Source: Fistulifera solaris (Eukaryota > Bacillariophyta > Bacillariophyceae > Naviculales > Stauroneidaceae). From it: a DNA stretch of 64,000 nucleotides. A program made the translations under genes and the position numbers. Position 1 is the stretch's first letter. Each line of letters begins with the position of its first letter. The DNA lies in contig AP026162.1 of NCBI GenBank assembly GCA_030295235.1, forward strand, positions 1,922,001-1,986,000. Direction: 5' to 3'. The notes under the pieces were generated by a model. It worked only from the letters and a program-made list of their open reading frames with translations, made no database searches and was not told the origin of the DNA. This document shows positions 43,201-55,516 of the stretch, piece by piece.

Positions 43201-43794
43201 GAGTTTCTTCTTTCGTTCAGAAATTTGTTAGAAAACATGCCCTTGTCAGAGATTTCGCACCACAAAGATGCATTGAGTACTAAGCTGCTGAAACCAACCC
43301 AGAAACTTGGCGAAGAAGCTTCAGGCTGTTTTAACAAGATAAAACGATATGCTCCCGAGATTTTGGGGAACAAGGAATCCAGAAGGAACTCTCTCAAGTT
43401 AATACCTTGGGACAATTCTCATGCTTTAGCTGGGGCGATTCGTTCTTTAACAAGGGAAGATCTTCTTGTCACCTATGACGAACTCATGGCACCCGGAAAG
43501 CGATCGCGCATCGTTTCTTGTGTTTATGGGAAGAGTTTTCCTTTGTCTACAAACATCGAGAAGTCGTCAAGCGCCATTGTTGTGGTCAATGATTTATCAC
43601 GAATCATAGCACTTCGAAACAAGCTTCCGGTGTATGGTCCCAACGGTCGCAATGATCCGATCCGGTCGACGTCTCCCACATTTTCCTTGAACCACATAAG
43701 AGTTGCTGCAATTGGACTAGCCTCCGCAGCTGTTCTTGGGGCTTCTTGGTGTTTGCTGACATCTCGTTCAAAGAAGCTAGTAAAATGTAATTGA
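40270..43794 (+). CDS. M16 zinc metalloprotease, insulin-degrading-enzyme type, with C-terminal membrane anchor
   Basis: Exons 40270-40499 and 40560-43794; 1154 aa, uninterrupted. The splice completes the inverted zinc motif HFCEH (residues 73-77) within GIAHFCEHMLFLGSERY; the distal Glu is in EILAVDSENVKNL about 76 residues on, as in the family. DELRTKQTIGYVVSSYYDVA near the C-terminus matches the substrate-binding R/Y region of the last domain. Unlike standard IDE, it ends in a hydrophobic span (VAAIGLASAAVLGASWCLLT) followed by SRSKKLVKCN, suggesting a tail-anchored form. It should cut short peptides inside a closed chamber. It lies head-to-head with DHPS. Confidence 0.9.
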
Positions 43795-43970
43795 GAGTTT
43801 GTTCTTGGGCCGTTCAGGCTCACAGTCTACTGTTAAACATACGGACTAGTAAAATCCCCCTTGTAAATGCTACGCTCACACGTTTAGAAATGCTACTATA
43901 TTCGTTTCGGGTTATGCTACGATTTTAGACTCAACCAAGGCAATCGATGGTCAGTGCTCATTTCTCGTAC

Positions 43971-46900
43971 TCAAGCCAAAGTCAAACCACTTTGTTTGAA
44001 CATACTGTCGAGCCCTGACTGCAATTTGGGGTCCATGCTTTGAAGAATGGGAGCTATGCTTTGTCGGTGGGTGGAAAGTACTGCGTGTAACGCCTTCACA
44101 AAGAAATCCTGAGGATTCTCCACTTCCTTGAATGGATCTTCGACTGCTTTGCTGGCGTAAATCAAATTGGAGAATTTGTTGTCGTAAGCTACGTCGTCGC
44201 CGATTTCGTCATGCTTGATATCAAAATGATCCTTCAATGTGGGAGAAGAGAGAATAGAGGTGGCAGCGGAAAGGGCGTCAGAAAAGGCTTGTAGCCCGCT
44301 TGCATCATTCAAAAAGACTGGCGTTTCACTGATTAGCCGCGCAAGGCTGATCACCTGTACTTTAGCTGGAACACGTTGAGTAGGAGGATCTGTCTTCAAG
44401 CGTGGGAGCCAAATTTGAATTAGAAGCATGGTGACAAGACCAGGTTGAATGTTATTGCTGCAATCGCAAAAGACGTTTCCACCAAAGCGGCCCACAAACA
44501 ATGCAAAGAAATGCGTCACATGCACCACTAGACGGGGAGTCTTGCCCTCTTGAAGTCGCGCTAAGATTAGCTTCATAATGGTCGGCAATCGAGCAGCCAT
44601 TTCTTCTTGGGGAAAGTGGATCAGCGACGAGTTCAAAAGTTCAAAAGCGCTTGCCTCTGAGCCCTTGGTGGATAACAGCTTTTGGAAAACTCCAAGAATA
44701 GGATTGAGTTGGGGTAATAACTCCGACGATGCCTTGGTGATGTAAGCCTGAACAAGACGAACAAGAGCAGGTATGTTTCCTCGTTTTTCCCAAATGTCCG
44801 GTTTCAAAAGAGGACTCCACAACTGACTGTACGCATGTCCTAGTCCAGCTTCAGCAGGCCTGTACTCGAGCAGCTGCGCAAGAATCTGGAACACATAAGG
44901 AGTGAACTCCATTACGTCTTGTTGCAAAATAGTTGTAAAGGGCTCAAAGAGTAGAGGTTCGAAACCCTCAGTCGCTTGCGGATTCATAGAGCAAACGTTC
45001 CTGACCAAAAGGGCGATCGATTCGAATACATAATGATTGAATTGAGGGTTCTGTGGGTTCTTCGAAATCCGAATCAGCACCCCGGTCAGCTTCTCAATGA
45101 CAATCTTGGTTACCGAAGTCACACTGTCTCCGGCGGTGAAGAGTACTCGCAATACACACTTCATGACATAGTCGTTCACGTCAAGCTCTTCGTTGTCAAT
45201 AATTGCGAACAAGGCAGTGAAGATTACATTCAAATGGGCTTGAATGTCGCCGCTTTCAACCACGAAACCCTTTGATACGTCCTGTGGATTCTCCCGCGTC
45301 ATTAAAATTCGTTCGATTGTGTAAGCCGAGAACGTGTGAACAACCACCACAGGAGAGCCGAGATGTCCAGTGATCATCGGTATCAATTGAAGAAGCTGAG
45401 CCTTATTAAACTGATGGCGAAACACGCTGACAAATTTTAGCGAGGTGGCCTTGACAACCGGGCGCGCGTTGTGATTCTTATCTTGCAGCTCAGGCACGAT
45501 TTGGGATTGGAAAAAATCCATTAAATTTACCCCAGGATTCAGCTCTGAAACGCCGTATGCGCTGCTTTCGGCGCGAATAGCAATGGACATCATCAAATGA
45601 ACTGCAGCATCCTTCGATACCCATTTGTTGTTAGGGTCGCTTGAGTAGTCGTTCAGCATTGCTCCGATGTGCTCCATGCAAATGGCCGTTACTTGGGTCT
45701 CAAACTTGCGACAAATCTCTTTCAAAAGATCTTGACTGCAACGACGGCGAGATTCCGAGTGGCTTCCTTCCACTTCCGTGACCAGAAATTCCCGTGGGTG
45801 GTCTTCAAAACGTTCTTCGTCACTCTCACGAAATCGCAAATTTGGAATGACTGTGTTTTTCACAATTTCCCGCAACGCCGTTTCGTCTTGAAACAATCCT
45901 CTGTGCATTTCTCTGGAGACCAACATAGTCAGGAACTTCATGCTCGAATTGGCTAGTAGATCCTGCTTTGGCAGAGGAGACACGTTTGTTAGAAGATTCC
46001 ACACGAGCTGGAGAAAACTAGGAAGGTACGGTAAGAATGGTTCCTCGTCCTTGCTCCCGTAAAGATGAAGGATTTCGATGACAGAAGAATGAAGATTGTC
46101 AAGTGGACCGGGCTCATTTTCCTCGTCAGGGTCGACTACGATCGGATTGTTGTATTTCAAATACTTAGTAAACTCCTCCATAAACTCTGCCATATGGTCT
46201 TCGAAAAACTCCGGCAAATCTTGGTAATTCAAAGAGTAGAAGATGCGACACATGATGCTCAAGCATTCAAGATAAATCTTCAACTGGGCGGCGTCGTTGG
46301 ATACTGCCTCCAACCCTTGTCCTACTTTCTTGAAAAGAGCCAAAAGCGGAACTTGGATCCCGTTCAAAGTGTAAGCAATCACAGCATAAAGAGCATCGCT
46401 GCGTTGGACGTAGCGGAAACTATTGAAAATAGAATCGGCCGTCTTGAGCACACCCATGAGAACTGTAGGATCATTCGTGTTGAATTGCTGAACGAGCTCC
46501 CCGAGCAAGTTATCCCACTTTTGAGGGTAGTCGACTTTTGCGATCAAACTAATAGACTCCGTGAGCTGCAACTGAATCTGTGGCGGTGTCGTGCACATGA
46601 GCTGAACTAGATGAGTTTTGATAGTCACTCGATCATTATCAGGAATGACGATGCCATCGTTTCCTTCCTCGCGATTGACGTCCCAGCCTTTCTTGATCAA
46701 GTTTTTGAAGTGCACGGCAGCCGCTTGACGGATGGCCACGTGCGATGCATCCGAGGCCACGAGCTGCAAAACACGCAACGGATGCCCTGGCGTGACTTGT
46801 GATGCAGTCAAGAGACTCTCGGCTAGAAATAATCAAAAATGGAAGCGATGAGAAAGCACAAACAGCAACAATCTCGACAGCGTGCCCATGTTTCGTACCT

Positions 46901-46983
46901 TGCTTGCGAGTGTTGTTGTCATGATGCAACGTTTCAGCAATCACGCGGGAAAGATCTTCGCTAGAAGTAATAAGATTCGCCAT
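43971..46983 (-). CDS. CSE1: CSE1/CAS exportin-2 (importin-alpha recycling)
   Basis: Exon 1 46983-46899 and exon 2 46822-43971, intron phase 1; 978 aa, uninterrupted. The N-terminal importin-beta repeat reads VLQLVASDASHVAIRQAAAV then HFKNLIKKGWD, the CSE1 form. FFEDHMAEFMEEFTKYLKYN and LLKEICRKFETQVTAICMEH match the CSE1 central region, and a large HEAT array follows. It exports importin-alpha with RanGTP from the nucleus. The 2.85-kb exon without a break sets a low ceiling for error in this stretch. Confidence 0.95.
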
Positions 46984-47427
46984 GGTTATTAGAGTTACAA
47001 GATGGATTACGACCGAGTAGGATTATACTTGCGTATGAACTTTTCTTGTGATGAATGGGCACGAAATGAAGTGGCTGCGCGAAGCGAGGTGTTGAGTTTC
47101 GCTTGCCAACAATGTCTCATTGTACATTTTTTAACACATCGCTTATCCGTTGTAAGAGTTGTTTAATAAAAAGCCGTTAACGGTTAACGTTCAACAGCTT
47201 GAACGGTCGAGTATCGATGTAATGGCGCACCGGTACCAGGTACAGTTAACCTTACTGGCTAAGGTCCGTGTGTGTAAACAAAGAAAGAATTTACGTACTA
47301 GTTCTTTATGTGCATTGCAAATAAAACCTGATGATTCATCTAAAAATGCAATTAAACAAAGGAACAATATAATAAAGTAAATGGGTACACCAGAGTACCA
47401 GCTCTCAGATAAGGCATTCGATGTTTT
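46984..47427. other. Intergenic, no gene seen
   Basis: CSE1 promoter side and 3' flank of the transporter gene. A GCACCGGTACCAGGTAC motif lies at about 47228. No reading or RNA gene recognised. Confidence 0.4.
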
Positions 47428-48985
47428 TCAAACCATCGAAATTCCTGGCCAAGCCTGAATCCATGCCTCTCGCATCGCCGTCGCCAGCTGAGGGTGATTC
47501 GCTTGGAAAGCAGCGGGATCTTCAGCATAGCCTGAAGCGATGAACAAAAAAGAATGCGTACGTGTGTTAGGGAACTACTTTGATCAAGCACCTCAAGAAC
47601 GAGCGAGTCATTCGTGTACTTACAGACAATGACTGTGTTGATCGCAGAACCAACGACGCTGAGGATGACCGAGGCAAACAGGAATCCAACCAATAAGCCC
47701 ACAAAGAATGCCGGTCCGTGCGCTTCCTCGTATCCCAGGCTGACAAACATATTAGGACTCATGTACCCCAATACGAGACCGACGATACCACTTGCCAGCC
47801 CAATGGATAGAGCAATGAGAGACAAGACATTTGCTGCCAAGTCATCAGTGATGACAACTGTCCAGCCCTTGTTCTGAAACAACTCGACCACATTCTTTCC
47901 AGCTTCCAAGTAGGAAAAGCCGTACATGCCAATGTAGACATACGCCCATCTGTTGATATATTCAATGAAGGACTCGATGCAAGCCAAAATGCATTGTATG
48001 ATACAGGTCAGAAATTGGTAGTCACGTTCATCGCGCGTATATTGCTCGAGTGCCCGCAAAGCCTGAACGATGGCTACCAAGAAGCTACCGAAACAAATGG
48101 ATCCAAAAGACGAAGTGAGCGCCCGATACAAACTATCCCGTTGTGCTTGACTGAACCAGCTTGTGGCTTCGTCGGGAACGAACCACCACGTCGCGACCGT
48201 CCCCGCCGTTGTCACGTGCATGGTGTTCTGCAAAACTTGGTGTACCCAGTAGTAGGACAGGAACTGCAATGATGGGTTAGATTTTTTCAATCCGCATACA
48301 AGCGTCTCGTACAAAAGAAGGAACTCACCAAAAAGAAAAATCATGGCCACGTTTTCGCCCTTCAAATAATTACCCAGCCCCAGGAACCAAAGAAGCGTCC
48401 ATACAAACGCCAGTCCAGTAAAGACGAAGGAGATCCCGGTCAAACCGAGATTCTGCTGTACGGCGGTCAAAGCCGTCTTTAAATTGACTGCCGCAAAGGG
48501 AATGCGCGACCACACCAGGCGGGCGTAACAAATCCCAATGGCGAAGCTGACGAGACCCAGCACGCCCATCAACATGGATCCCGCCATGAATCCCACAATA
48601 CCGACCGCCAAACTGGATGCCACCGAAAAGTAAAGAGCCGTCTGGACCAGTGATTCCGCATTCTTCATCATGAACGATAGGGCGGCCATCGAAAATCCTA
48701 CCGCAGTGACGCCTGTCACGGAGACTGTAAAACGATTCCGCCGTAGGCTCCGGAATTAATACCTTCCGAGGACTGCAATCCGGCGAATATCATGAACACT
48801 ACAATGAACAGGTGCACATAAAAGGCCACCGCCCACAGGACATCTTGAAATTGATGATTCGGTGTGGGTCGAAGATGCGTGCTTTCGGCGGCGGCGTAAT
48901 CCGAAGAAGCCGCGTGATACGGCACTTGGCTACTCTGATACGGCTCGGAGACCGAGACGCCTTGAATGATGGGTACGTTAGACAT
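47428..48985 (-). CDS. Choline-transporter-like (CTL/SLC44, PNS1) membrane protein; one frame break
   Basis: Exon 1 48985-47624, intron 47623-47532, exon 2 47531-47428; about 488 aa. A polar head (MSNVPIIQGVSVSEPYQSSQ) precedes the first span (DVLWAVAFYVHLFIVVFMIF). The frame breaks at plus GG 48720-48721; one extra base joins GAYGGIVLQSP to VTGVTAVGFSMAALSFM. About ten spans follow. The family motif shows in VWSRIPFAAVNLKTALTAVQ, RWAYVYIGMYGFSYLEAGKN and the end C-YAEDPAAFQANHPQLATAM created by the splice. CTL proteins move choline or ethanolamine across plasma or mitochondrial membranes; substrate here is not known. Confidence 0.9.
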
Positions 48986-49566
48986 GTTGTGAAAGAATGA
49001 AGCTATTTATTGACACGAACAGTTTGTGCTTCGTTGATTGACGCGCCTCCTTGCTTTCACGACAGCACGACTTGGTTTTGAGCGCGTTTCTTTTTTTATA
49101 CTCCGTAAAATTTTACAAATATTAGGGAGTATTCATCGACGCGGCGTAAACCAACACTTTCGACTATAGTAAAAACTCACGAAAAAGATCCACACGGGAT
49201 ATGCTCAATAGCCAATCTAAATAAGGATTGCAAATCATGCCTGTTGTGTTTGATTTCCGCGCAATAGAAGAAAACATAACTGTAACCTGTAACTGATCTA
49301 CAATTTGCGATTAAATGTAAGAATGTGTGTCGACCAATGCTTTTTCAGTTCATTTTTGCAGCCCCGAATTCAAAAATACATTTCCTTTACCAGAAAAGTC
49401 TAAACAAGAGTTCACGTCCCTTCAGAATACTAACAAGAGCAATAGATGGTGTTCAGGATAGGTTAGTTAGTCAAAGGACTTGTACCATAGGCTACATTTG
49501 CAGTTCATTCTCAATGCTTTAGCTCCTCCACTTTTAACTATAGCTTCGAAGTGTATACGACTTTTT

Positions 49567-49591
49567 TCATGATTGCGGATGTCAGTCATGA
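49567..49591. repeat. Dispersed semi-palindrome, copy 5
   Basis: TCATGATTG, seven bases, CAGTCATGA, preceded by ACTTTT. Spacer is 7 instead of 5. Confidence 0.5.
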
Positions 49592-50200
49592 GTCAGGCGT
49601 CATGGATAATAACGAGCGGCTTTAGCATGTTGCAAAGCAGCTCCTCAATGACATTAAATTGCAATACAGATAATTTCTTGTCACTACAAAATATATTGAA
49701 TTTTTTTAAAAAGAAGTAACGGGCAACGTCTAGTTCGATTGACTTGATTTTGAGCGCGTTCCTTAACAATTATTCATCGACGCGGCATCGTCGCGGCGTA
49801 AACCAACACTTTCGTCTATAGTACTTGTAAAAACTCACGAAAACGATCCGCACGGGATATGCTACACTGCCAATCTAAACAAGGATTGCAAATCATGCCT
49901 GTTGTGTTTGATTTCCGCGCAATTGAAGAATACATAACTATAACTGATCTACAATTTGCGATTAAATGTAAGAATGTGTGTCGACCAATGCTTTTTCAGT
50001 TCATTTCTGCAGCCCCGAATTCAAAAATACATTTCCTTTACCAGAAAAGTCTAAACAAGAGTTCACGTCCCTTCAGAATACTAACAAGAGCAATAGATGG
50101 TGTTCAGGATGACGTTTACCATACGCTACAGTTGTAGTTCATTCTCCATGGTTTAGCTCGTCCACTTTTAACTATAGCTTCGAAGTGTATAGGACTTTTT

Positions 50201-50225
50201 TCATGATTGCGGATGTCAGTCATGA
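50201..50225. repeat. Dispersed semi-palindrome, copy 6
   Basis: Same as copy 5, carried along by the duplication. Confidence 0.5.
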
Positions 50226-50408
50226 GTCAGGCGTCATGGATAATAACGAGCGGCGTTCATTGCGTTGCAACAGCAGCTCCTGGAAAGGTCCACGATATCA
50301 TTGCAACACAGGTATAACTTCTTGTCATTACAGAATATATTGAATTATTTTGAAAGAAGTAGTTCGATTGATTTCTGTGGGCATTGTTACTATTTGTAAA
50401 CAAAAGTC

Positions 50409-53400
50409 ATGTCCGGTTTTGGTGGAGGGTTCGGCTCGCAGCCGCCCTTCGGTTCCACTAATTTCGGTGCTGCACCTGGATTTGGCGGAGGCTTTACGAA
50501 CAATCCGACCAATGCATCACCACCAGTATCGAATCCTGCCTTTGGTTCCGCGGGGGGATTTTCTTCTTCGGCTCCTTCTGGTTTCGGACAGGGGTTTCCG
50601 CAACAACAGCCGATTGCCTTTGGTGTTTCACCCAACGTCGTTCCGTCCTTCCATAATGCGCAAACCTTTCAGGGAACGTCGGGATTTGGTCAGTCGGCTA
50701 ATTTGAGCGGATTCGGATCAGCGAGTAGCAATTTCGGTTCGTCGCAATTTCCGCAACAATCATCATCGAATCAACAACTAGGATTTTCCAACATCGGAGC
50801 CTCTCCCTTTGGTTCTACTACAACACAACATCCTCCGTCATCGTTTCAAACACCCAGTAGCGGAAATTCCGCCGGGAACCCCTTTGGCAGCATGGCTCCG
50901 CCATCGCACAACCCCTTCGGATCGGCGGCCATGTCCTTTGCAGCATCGTCGAGCCTCTTGCCGACGAATGGCCCGCGGTTTGGTACAAAGGAAAAGAAAT
51001 CGAGTGCACCGTTCGGCGTGTCACCCTTTGTCAGTCGCATGATGGAGAAAGAAGACGTCATGGAGGATGAACCCGCGCCGGCGACCAATTTGCCTTTTGG
51101 TACTCCCGTGTCGATTGGATTCAGTAAACCATCCAGAAATCCTTCGACGAAATCAACTAGAGAACAGAATCAAGCTACTCAAGACGATGTTGAAGCGTCG
51201 AAACAAGATTTGCTCGCCAAGCTCAAAGCGAAAAAAGAGAAACTGGTGCGTTTGGCGGAAAAGAAAAACAAGGCGAAGAACGAACAAGCAACACTGAATC
51301 CGAATGCACCCGTGTTTGAACCACGCAGCAAACCAGAAGAGACCAACAGCAGTCTTGCAGAGAAGAACGCAGTCCGCTTTGCCGGTGCCACCAATCAAGC
51401 GACCCGAGCGCTCATGCCGTCCGAATTGGCGGGAGCGGCCGTGGATTACGCCTCCTTGCGTGTTGAGGGACGGAAAGACCGTGAGAATTTAGAGAACGCC
51501 GTTTCGTTGGTGGGGACATGTACGTTTATGTGTCCGGATGAAGAATTACTGCGTCGCGAGCGGGAAAGCGACATCCAGCTTCTCGAAATACCACTGCCCG
51601 GAAAGTTGCACCCTTCGGATTGGACACTTCGTAATACAGTGGTGAAGCGCTTTCGTCGATCGGCTGCCGATTATAAGCTGGATGTTCCTGAATGGGTCAG
51701 GCCTCCGGAAGTTTTGGAACGTGTGTGCGGATATTTAGAAGAATGGGTCATGGTAAGTTGAACCTGCTTGATGCGATGGGCGTGATTTGTTTTAAGAGCT
51801 AACTATACTACAGGAGCGTGACCGACAAGGACCCGATCCGCGGTTCCCCAACAGTAGCACGCCGCCACCACTCGATGTCTACCAATTTATTTGGGACAGA
51901 ACGCGAATGGTACGAAAGGATTTTACACTTCAAAATTACGTTGGTACAGGTGGAAATTGCGACGCTCGAGCTGTTCGGTGCCACGAAAGAATCTGCAGAT
52001 GGCATACGATGTGTGAGCATCAGCTCAGCCATATACAGGAGTTTGTGTCTATGCAGAGTCAGCAAAATATTCAGGAACTTGGTCAAACCATGAAAACGCT
52101 CAATCAATTGTACGATGACTCATTAGGGAGATCAACTATTGAAGTGCCGGACAAAAGCGGAGCTGAAACGGAAAAAACTTGACAACCTATAAGTATGGCT
52201 GCACCGAAGACACGGTACAAGGGATTAGTCCCATCGACTACGACGGCACGACCTTGAAAAATGAAACGGACCCGAGATCGTTGATTGGTAGTGCAATAGA
52301 ACAGAGTCCGAGTCGAGGAACCGCTGAACCGGAAATGCGCGGCCTGTATATTCTGCTGACAATAGACAATGATGGCGGAATGGAAGTTTTGAAATATGCT
52401 GCGCGGCTCTTTCGAGACCGGTCAGAGCTGTACCACTCGCGACCTGTTCAGCTTGCTCTTTCGATCTACAAGGTAAGTCGGTTATTTTACTATGCGATCT
52501 GCCTGAAATTCACTGACTCTTCGAGAAGGCGAAGAAAGAGAACAACTATGCTCGTTTCTTCAAGATTTTGAAATCGTCATCTACCCCCTATCTTTTCGCT
52601 TGTCTTATGTTCAAGCACGTTGAACATATGCGAAAGAAGGCCTTCGAAATCTGTAACAAAGCGTATGGTGGTCGTACCAAAGACGGCGATACCCTTTACG
52701 ATTCGTATCCTTTAAGAAGGTGGGAAGCGCTCTTGTGCTATGAAGACATTGACGAAGCGCGTAACGCTTGTAAACATTACAATATCACAGTGAAAAAGCA
52801 GCCTTATAAGTCGTCCTCGGGAACGATGCGAGAAGAAGAGTTCATAACGTGGAAAAGTTCGTTTTTCAGCGAGCCAAGAGACCCTGACAAGGGCGTGATC
52901 ATCGCGTTGAGGCCAAAGAAAATGATTAAGACGATCGAGAGTAAGCTCAACGGGGCTACCAGATTAGCTGTGTGTCGGGGTGCACTTAGCGGAAAGGGAT
53001 CAGTTTTAACAGAAATGGTGGGTTCGCCCCGCTTGGACATCGATTTACGAATGTCAGATGACAGAGAGGCAGCAGTTCACTTACAGCAACAGCAACAGAA
53101 AGAAGAAATAATGGTTAGAAATAGAGAAAAAGAAAAAGGCGGATCTTATTTTGGAAGCAACAGCGTGAAGAAGAGGATCTCCGGAAAAGTCGTGAAGAAG
53201 AGAGAAAGCGTGTGGAACGTGAGCGAGCTGAACATGAAGCAGCAAGACGTCGCCAAGAGCTGGAGGAGGCAGCCGCAAAACGTAAAGCCGAAGAAGCTTC
53301 AAGAATGAAAGCCGAACAAGAGGAAGTACTTAGACGAGAGAAGGAAAGAGAGGAAGTGCGAAAACGAGAAGAGCAAATAAAGCTTGAAGCGATAAAAGAA

Positions 53401-55351
53401 AGGGACAGACTGCAGAAAATAGAGGAGCAAAGGAAGAAAGAAGAAGAGGAATGTCGCCTACGAGAAGAAGAAAGACAACGTCTTGCGGAGCTCGAAGCTG
53501 AAAAACTTCGGGTTGAAAGAGAAATTAAAATAAAAGAAGATGAAGAACGACGACTACGAGAAATCGAGGAAAGCCGACGATTAAAGGAAAGGCAGCTCGA
53601 CGAGAAAAAAGCAGTGGCAATGCATTTTGAATGGAAGCAGAGAGCGGACCTTTTAAGAAAGGAGCTTTTCTTCAAGCGCATGATTAGTCGAATACCTCAC
53701 AAAATATTGATTGCAGATAAAACCGAAAACAGCTTGAAGCTTCTCTATGAAAAATCATCAGATAATCAAGAAACAATATGGTTTGAAGACGCTTGCTTGT
53801 ACCCACCGCCTGAAAGGGGGCTTCGTCGTTCAGTGGAGATTTTGATAGCCAACCAGAAGTTTCTTGATGTTCGCAATATTCTTGAGAAAGCCATGATTGA
53901 CCCTTGTAAGCGTCTCGACATACACTCAAATGAAGGATATCGAGGAAAAATTTCTTATCTTTTAAAAGTTTCAGTCCGTGTGATATCCAGCGAAGACCGT
54001 GCGATGCGTGAGCTTATAAGAAAATGGTTGGAATCCAATTTTCACTTTGGAAAGATCTATTCGTTGACAAGAGGAATTCTTGACATTCGTCTTGTTCTGG
54101 TTGATGAAACGGAGAAACCTATTGCGAAATCATCCGACGCTGCCATATTCTTCCTCCCTTCATCAAATTCCAGTGAACGAAATATTTTTGATACCGCTAT
54201 TATGGTCAATAAAATATCAGAGCGCTTACCTGATCATACCCCTCTGGTAGCTCTCGTGATGACCGAGGAAGGTGGTGTCGATTCAGTTACAACGGCCCTG
54301 GTAGAATCCACTGGCTGCTCTCCAGTTCACGTTGAGGGAGTTGTTTCCGAAAATCCCGATAATTTGCAAAAGGGAGTAAAAACTGTCCTGGCTACTGCGT
54401 TAGAAGAAGTTTTTCTGAAATCTGCAAATGCAGTGTCGCGCGTGTCGATTTCTCGATTGTGTCATCTCTGTGTCAACGAAATAGTGTGGCAGTCTTTGTC
54501 CGTGGAAGCTCAAGATGATATATTGACATCTGCTATTGGTGTGCTGGACCACCTTATCGAAGCGCTTGTCTCATATTCTCAAAAAAATCAATAAAAGTTG
54601 GCCATCGATGGAGTTTCTAGACGTAAATGGGAATGTTCCAGACTATTTCGACGATGGACAGCATTTACCAGCAAAATGGCATGAAAGTCTGCGACGCTGC
54701 GTCATTGAATCGAAAGTGAAGGTAATACAAAGTTTGTTTAGGTGCAAGCTCAGCATCGTAATTCAAAAACTGCTGGTTACCGCCCCTGCGGACGTTGTCA
54801 ACGACTGCACGTCAATGCTGGACCAACGCCTCTTTCGTCGTTGCTTTGAAAGAGCACTGTGTTGGGCAATTCAAGCCGACGATGCGATACATCACGACGA
54901 TGCCGACTGCGTTTACCTTCCAAATGGTTCCCTGAACGAACTTATCAAAGAAGCAGCGCAGCGCTTGGAGAAACAAATTAAGAAGCAATCTGAATCGTCA
55001 CGACGTGTATTACGGGCTCTCGATGAACCCAGTAGGCGAACAATGACTTTGTCCCCTCGCAGCAGCTATTCCGACAATGTAAGTTCGATCAAAACACCCC
55101 GTTTACTAAATGCCACGCCAAAACTCGATTCTATTACGAAGATTGAAATATCGCAAAGTAAAAGTCCTGTTACCATGCGGTCTCCCGACAAGAAGCGAAG
55201 CAGGAAAGATTCTTTGGTTGTGACGGAAAGCAAGGCTTTGACGAAAAAGCTGAGAGCGATGGCACAAGGTGGCCTAGCAAAGGATATGATAGTCGGCCAC
55301 ACGACACTCTCGTCATTGTTGAAAGATGATACCATAAGTTCTAAATTCTAG
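50409..55351 (+). CDS. SAC3: SAC3/GANP mRNA-export scaffold with N-terminal FG repeats; three frame breaks
   Basis: Exons 50409-51752, 51814-52472 and 52529-55351; about 1,608 codons once three indels are allowed for. Residues 1-220 are FG/GFG-rich like a nucleoporin (MSGFGGGFGSQPPFGSTNFG). The SAC3 domain begins near GTCTFMCPDEELLRRERESD (residue 376) and runs through KRFRRSAADYKLDVPEWVRP, DVYQFIWDRTRMVRKDFTLQ and NYARFFKILKSSSTPYLFAC. A long charged coiled coil follows (about 53210-53620), then a GANP-like C-terminal region. Breaks: A6 52172-52177 (one base short), A5 53133-53137 (one short), A7 54581-54587 (one extra); the last two cancel. By family it is the TREX-2 scaffold at the nuclear pore. 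The FG head is fused as in metazoan GANP; in yeast Sac3 it is weak. Confidence 0.9.
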
Positions 55352-55516
55352 ATTTGAATGATGCTATAAAGAACCGTCTTGACGAGATTGGTCTTGGGCG
55401 TCTCCTACCCTGATAAATACAAGCTACACCCCCAAGTAACAACTTCGGCGTCGTCTAATCTATCTAGCGGCATCCAAACAGAATGATTTAAATAGCATTA
55501 ATTAAACGGCGACGGA

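Larger units (their letters stand above)
49072..50360. repeat. Recent ~0.62-kb tandem duplication upstream of SAC3
   Basis: Two direct copies, about 49075-49740 and 49745-50360, start at TTTTGAGCGCGTT and share long stretches that differ by one base in about 150 (for example around 49310-49460 against 49965-50110). Copy 2 keeps a 92-codon reading (49859-50137) that is interrupted in copy 1. Both copies carry the dispersed semi-palindrome (49567-49591 and 50201-50225). No gene is recognised in it; it lies directly in the promoter region of SAC3. Confidence 0.9.

Noticed and set aside
49859-50137. 92-codon reading in the duplicated block as a gene
   Set aside because: The other copy is stopped early, there is no recognisable domain, and most bases are identical only because the duplication is recent.
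52172-52180. Programmed frameshift as in Euplotes or antizyme
   Set aside because: Breaks in the window go in both directions and share no slip motif or downstream structure.
53115-53681. Serine-rich 188-codon minus-strand reading
   Set aside because: Antisense of the Glu/Lys/Arg-rich coiled coil of SAC3.
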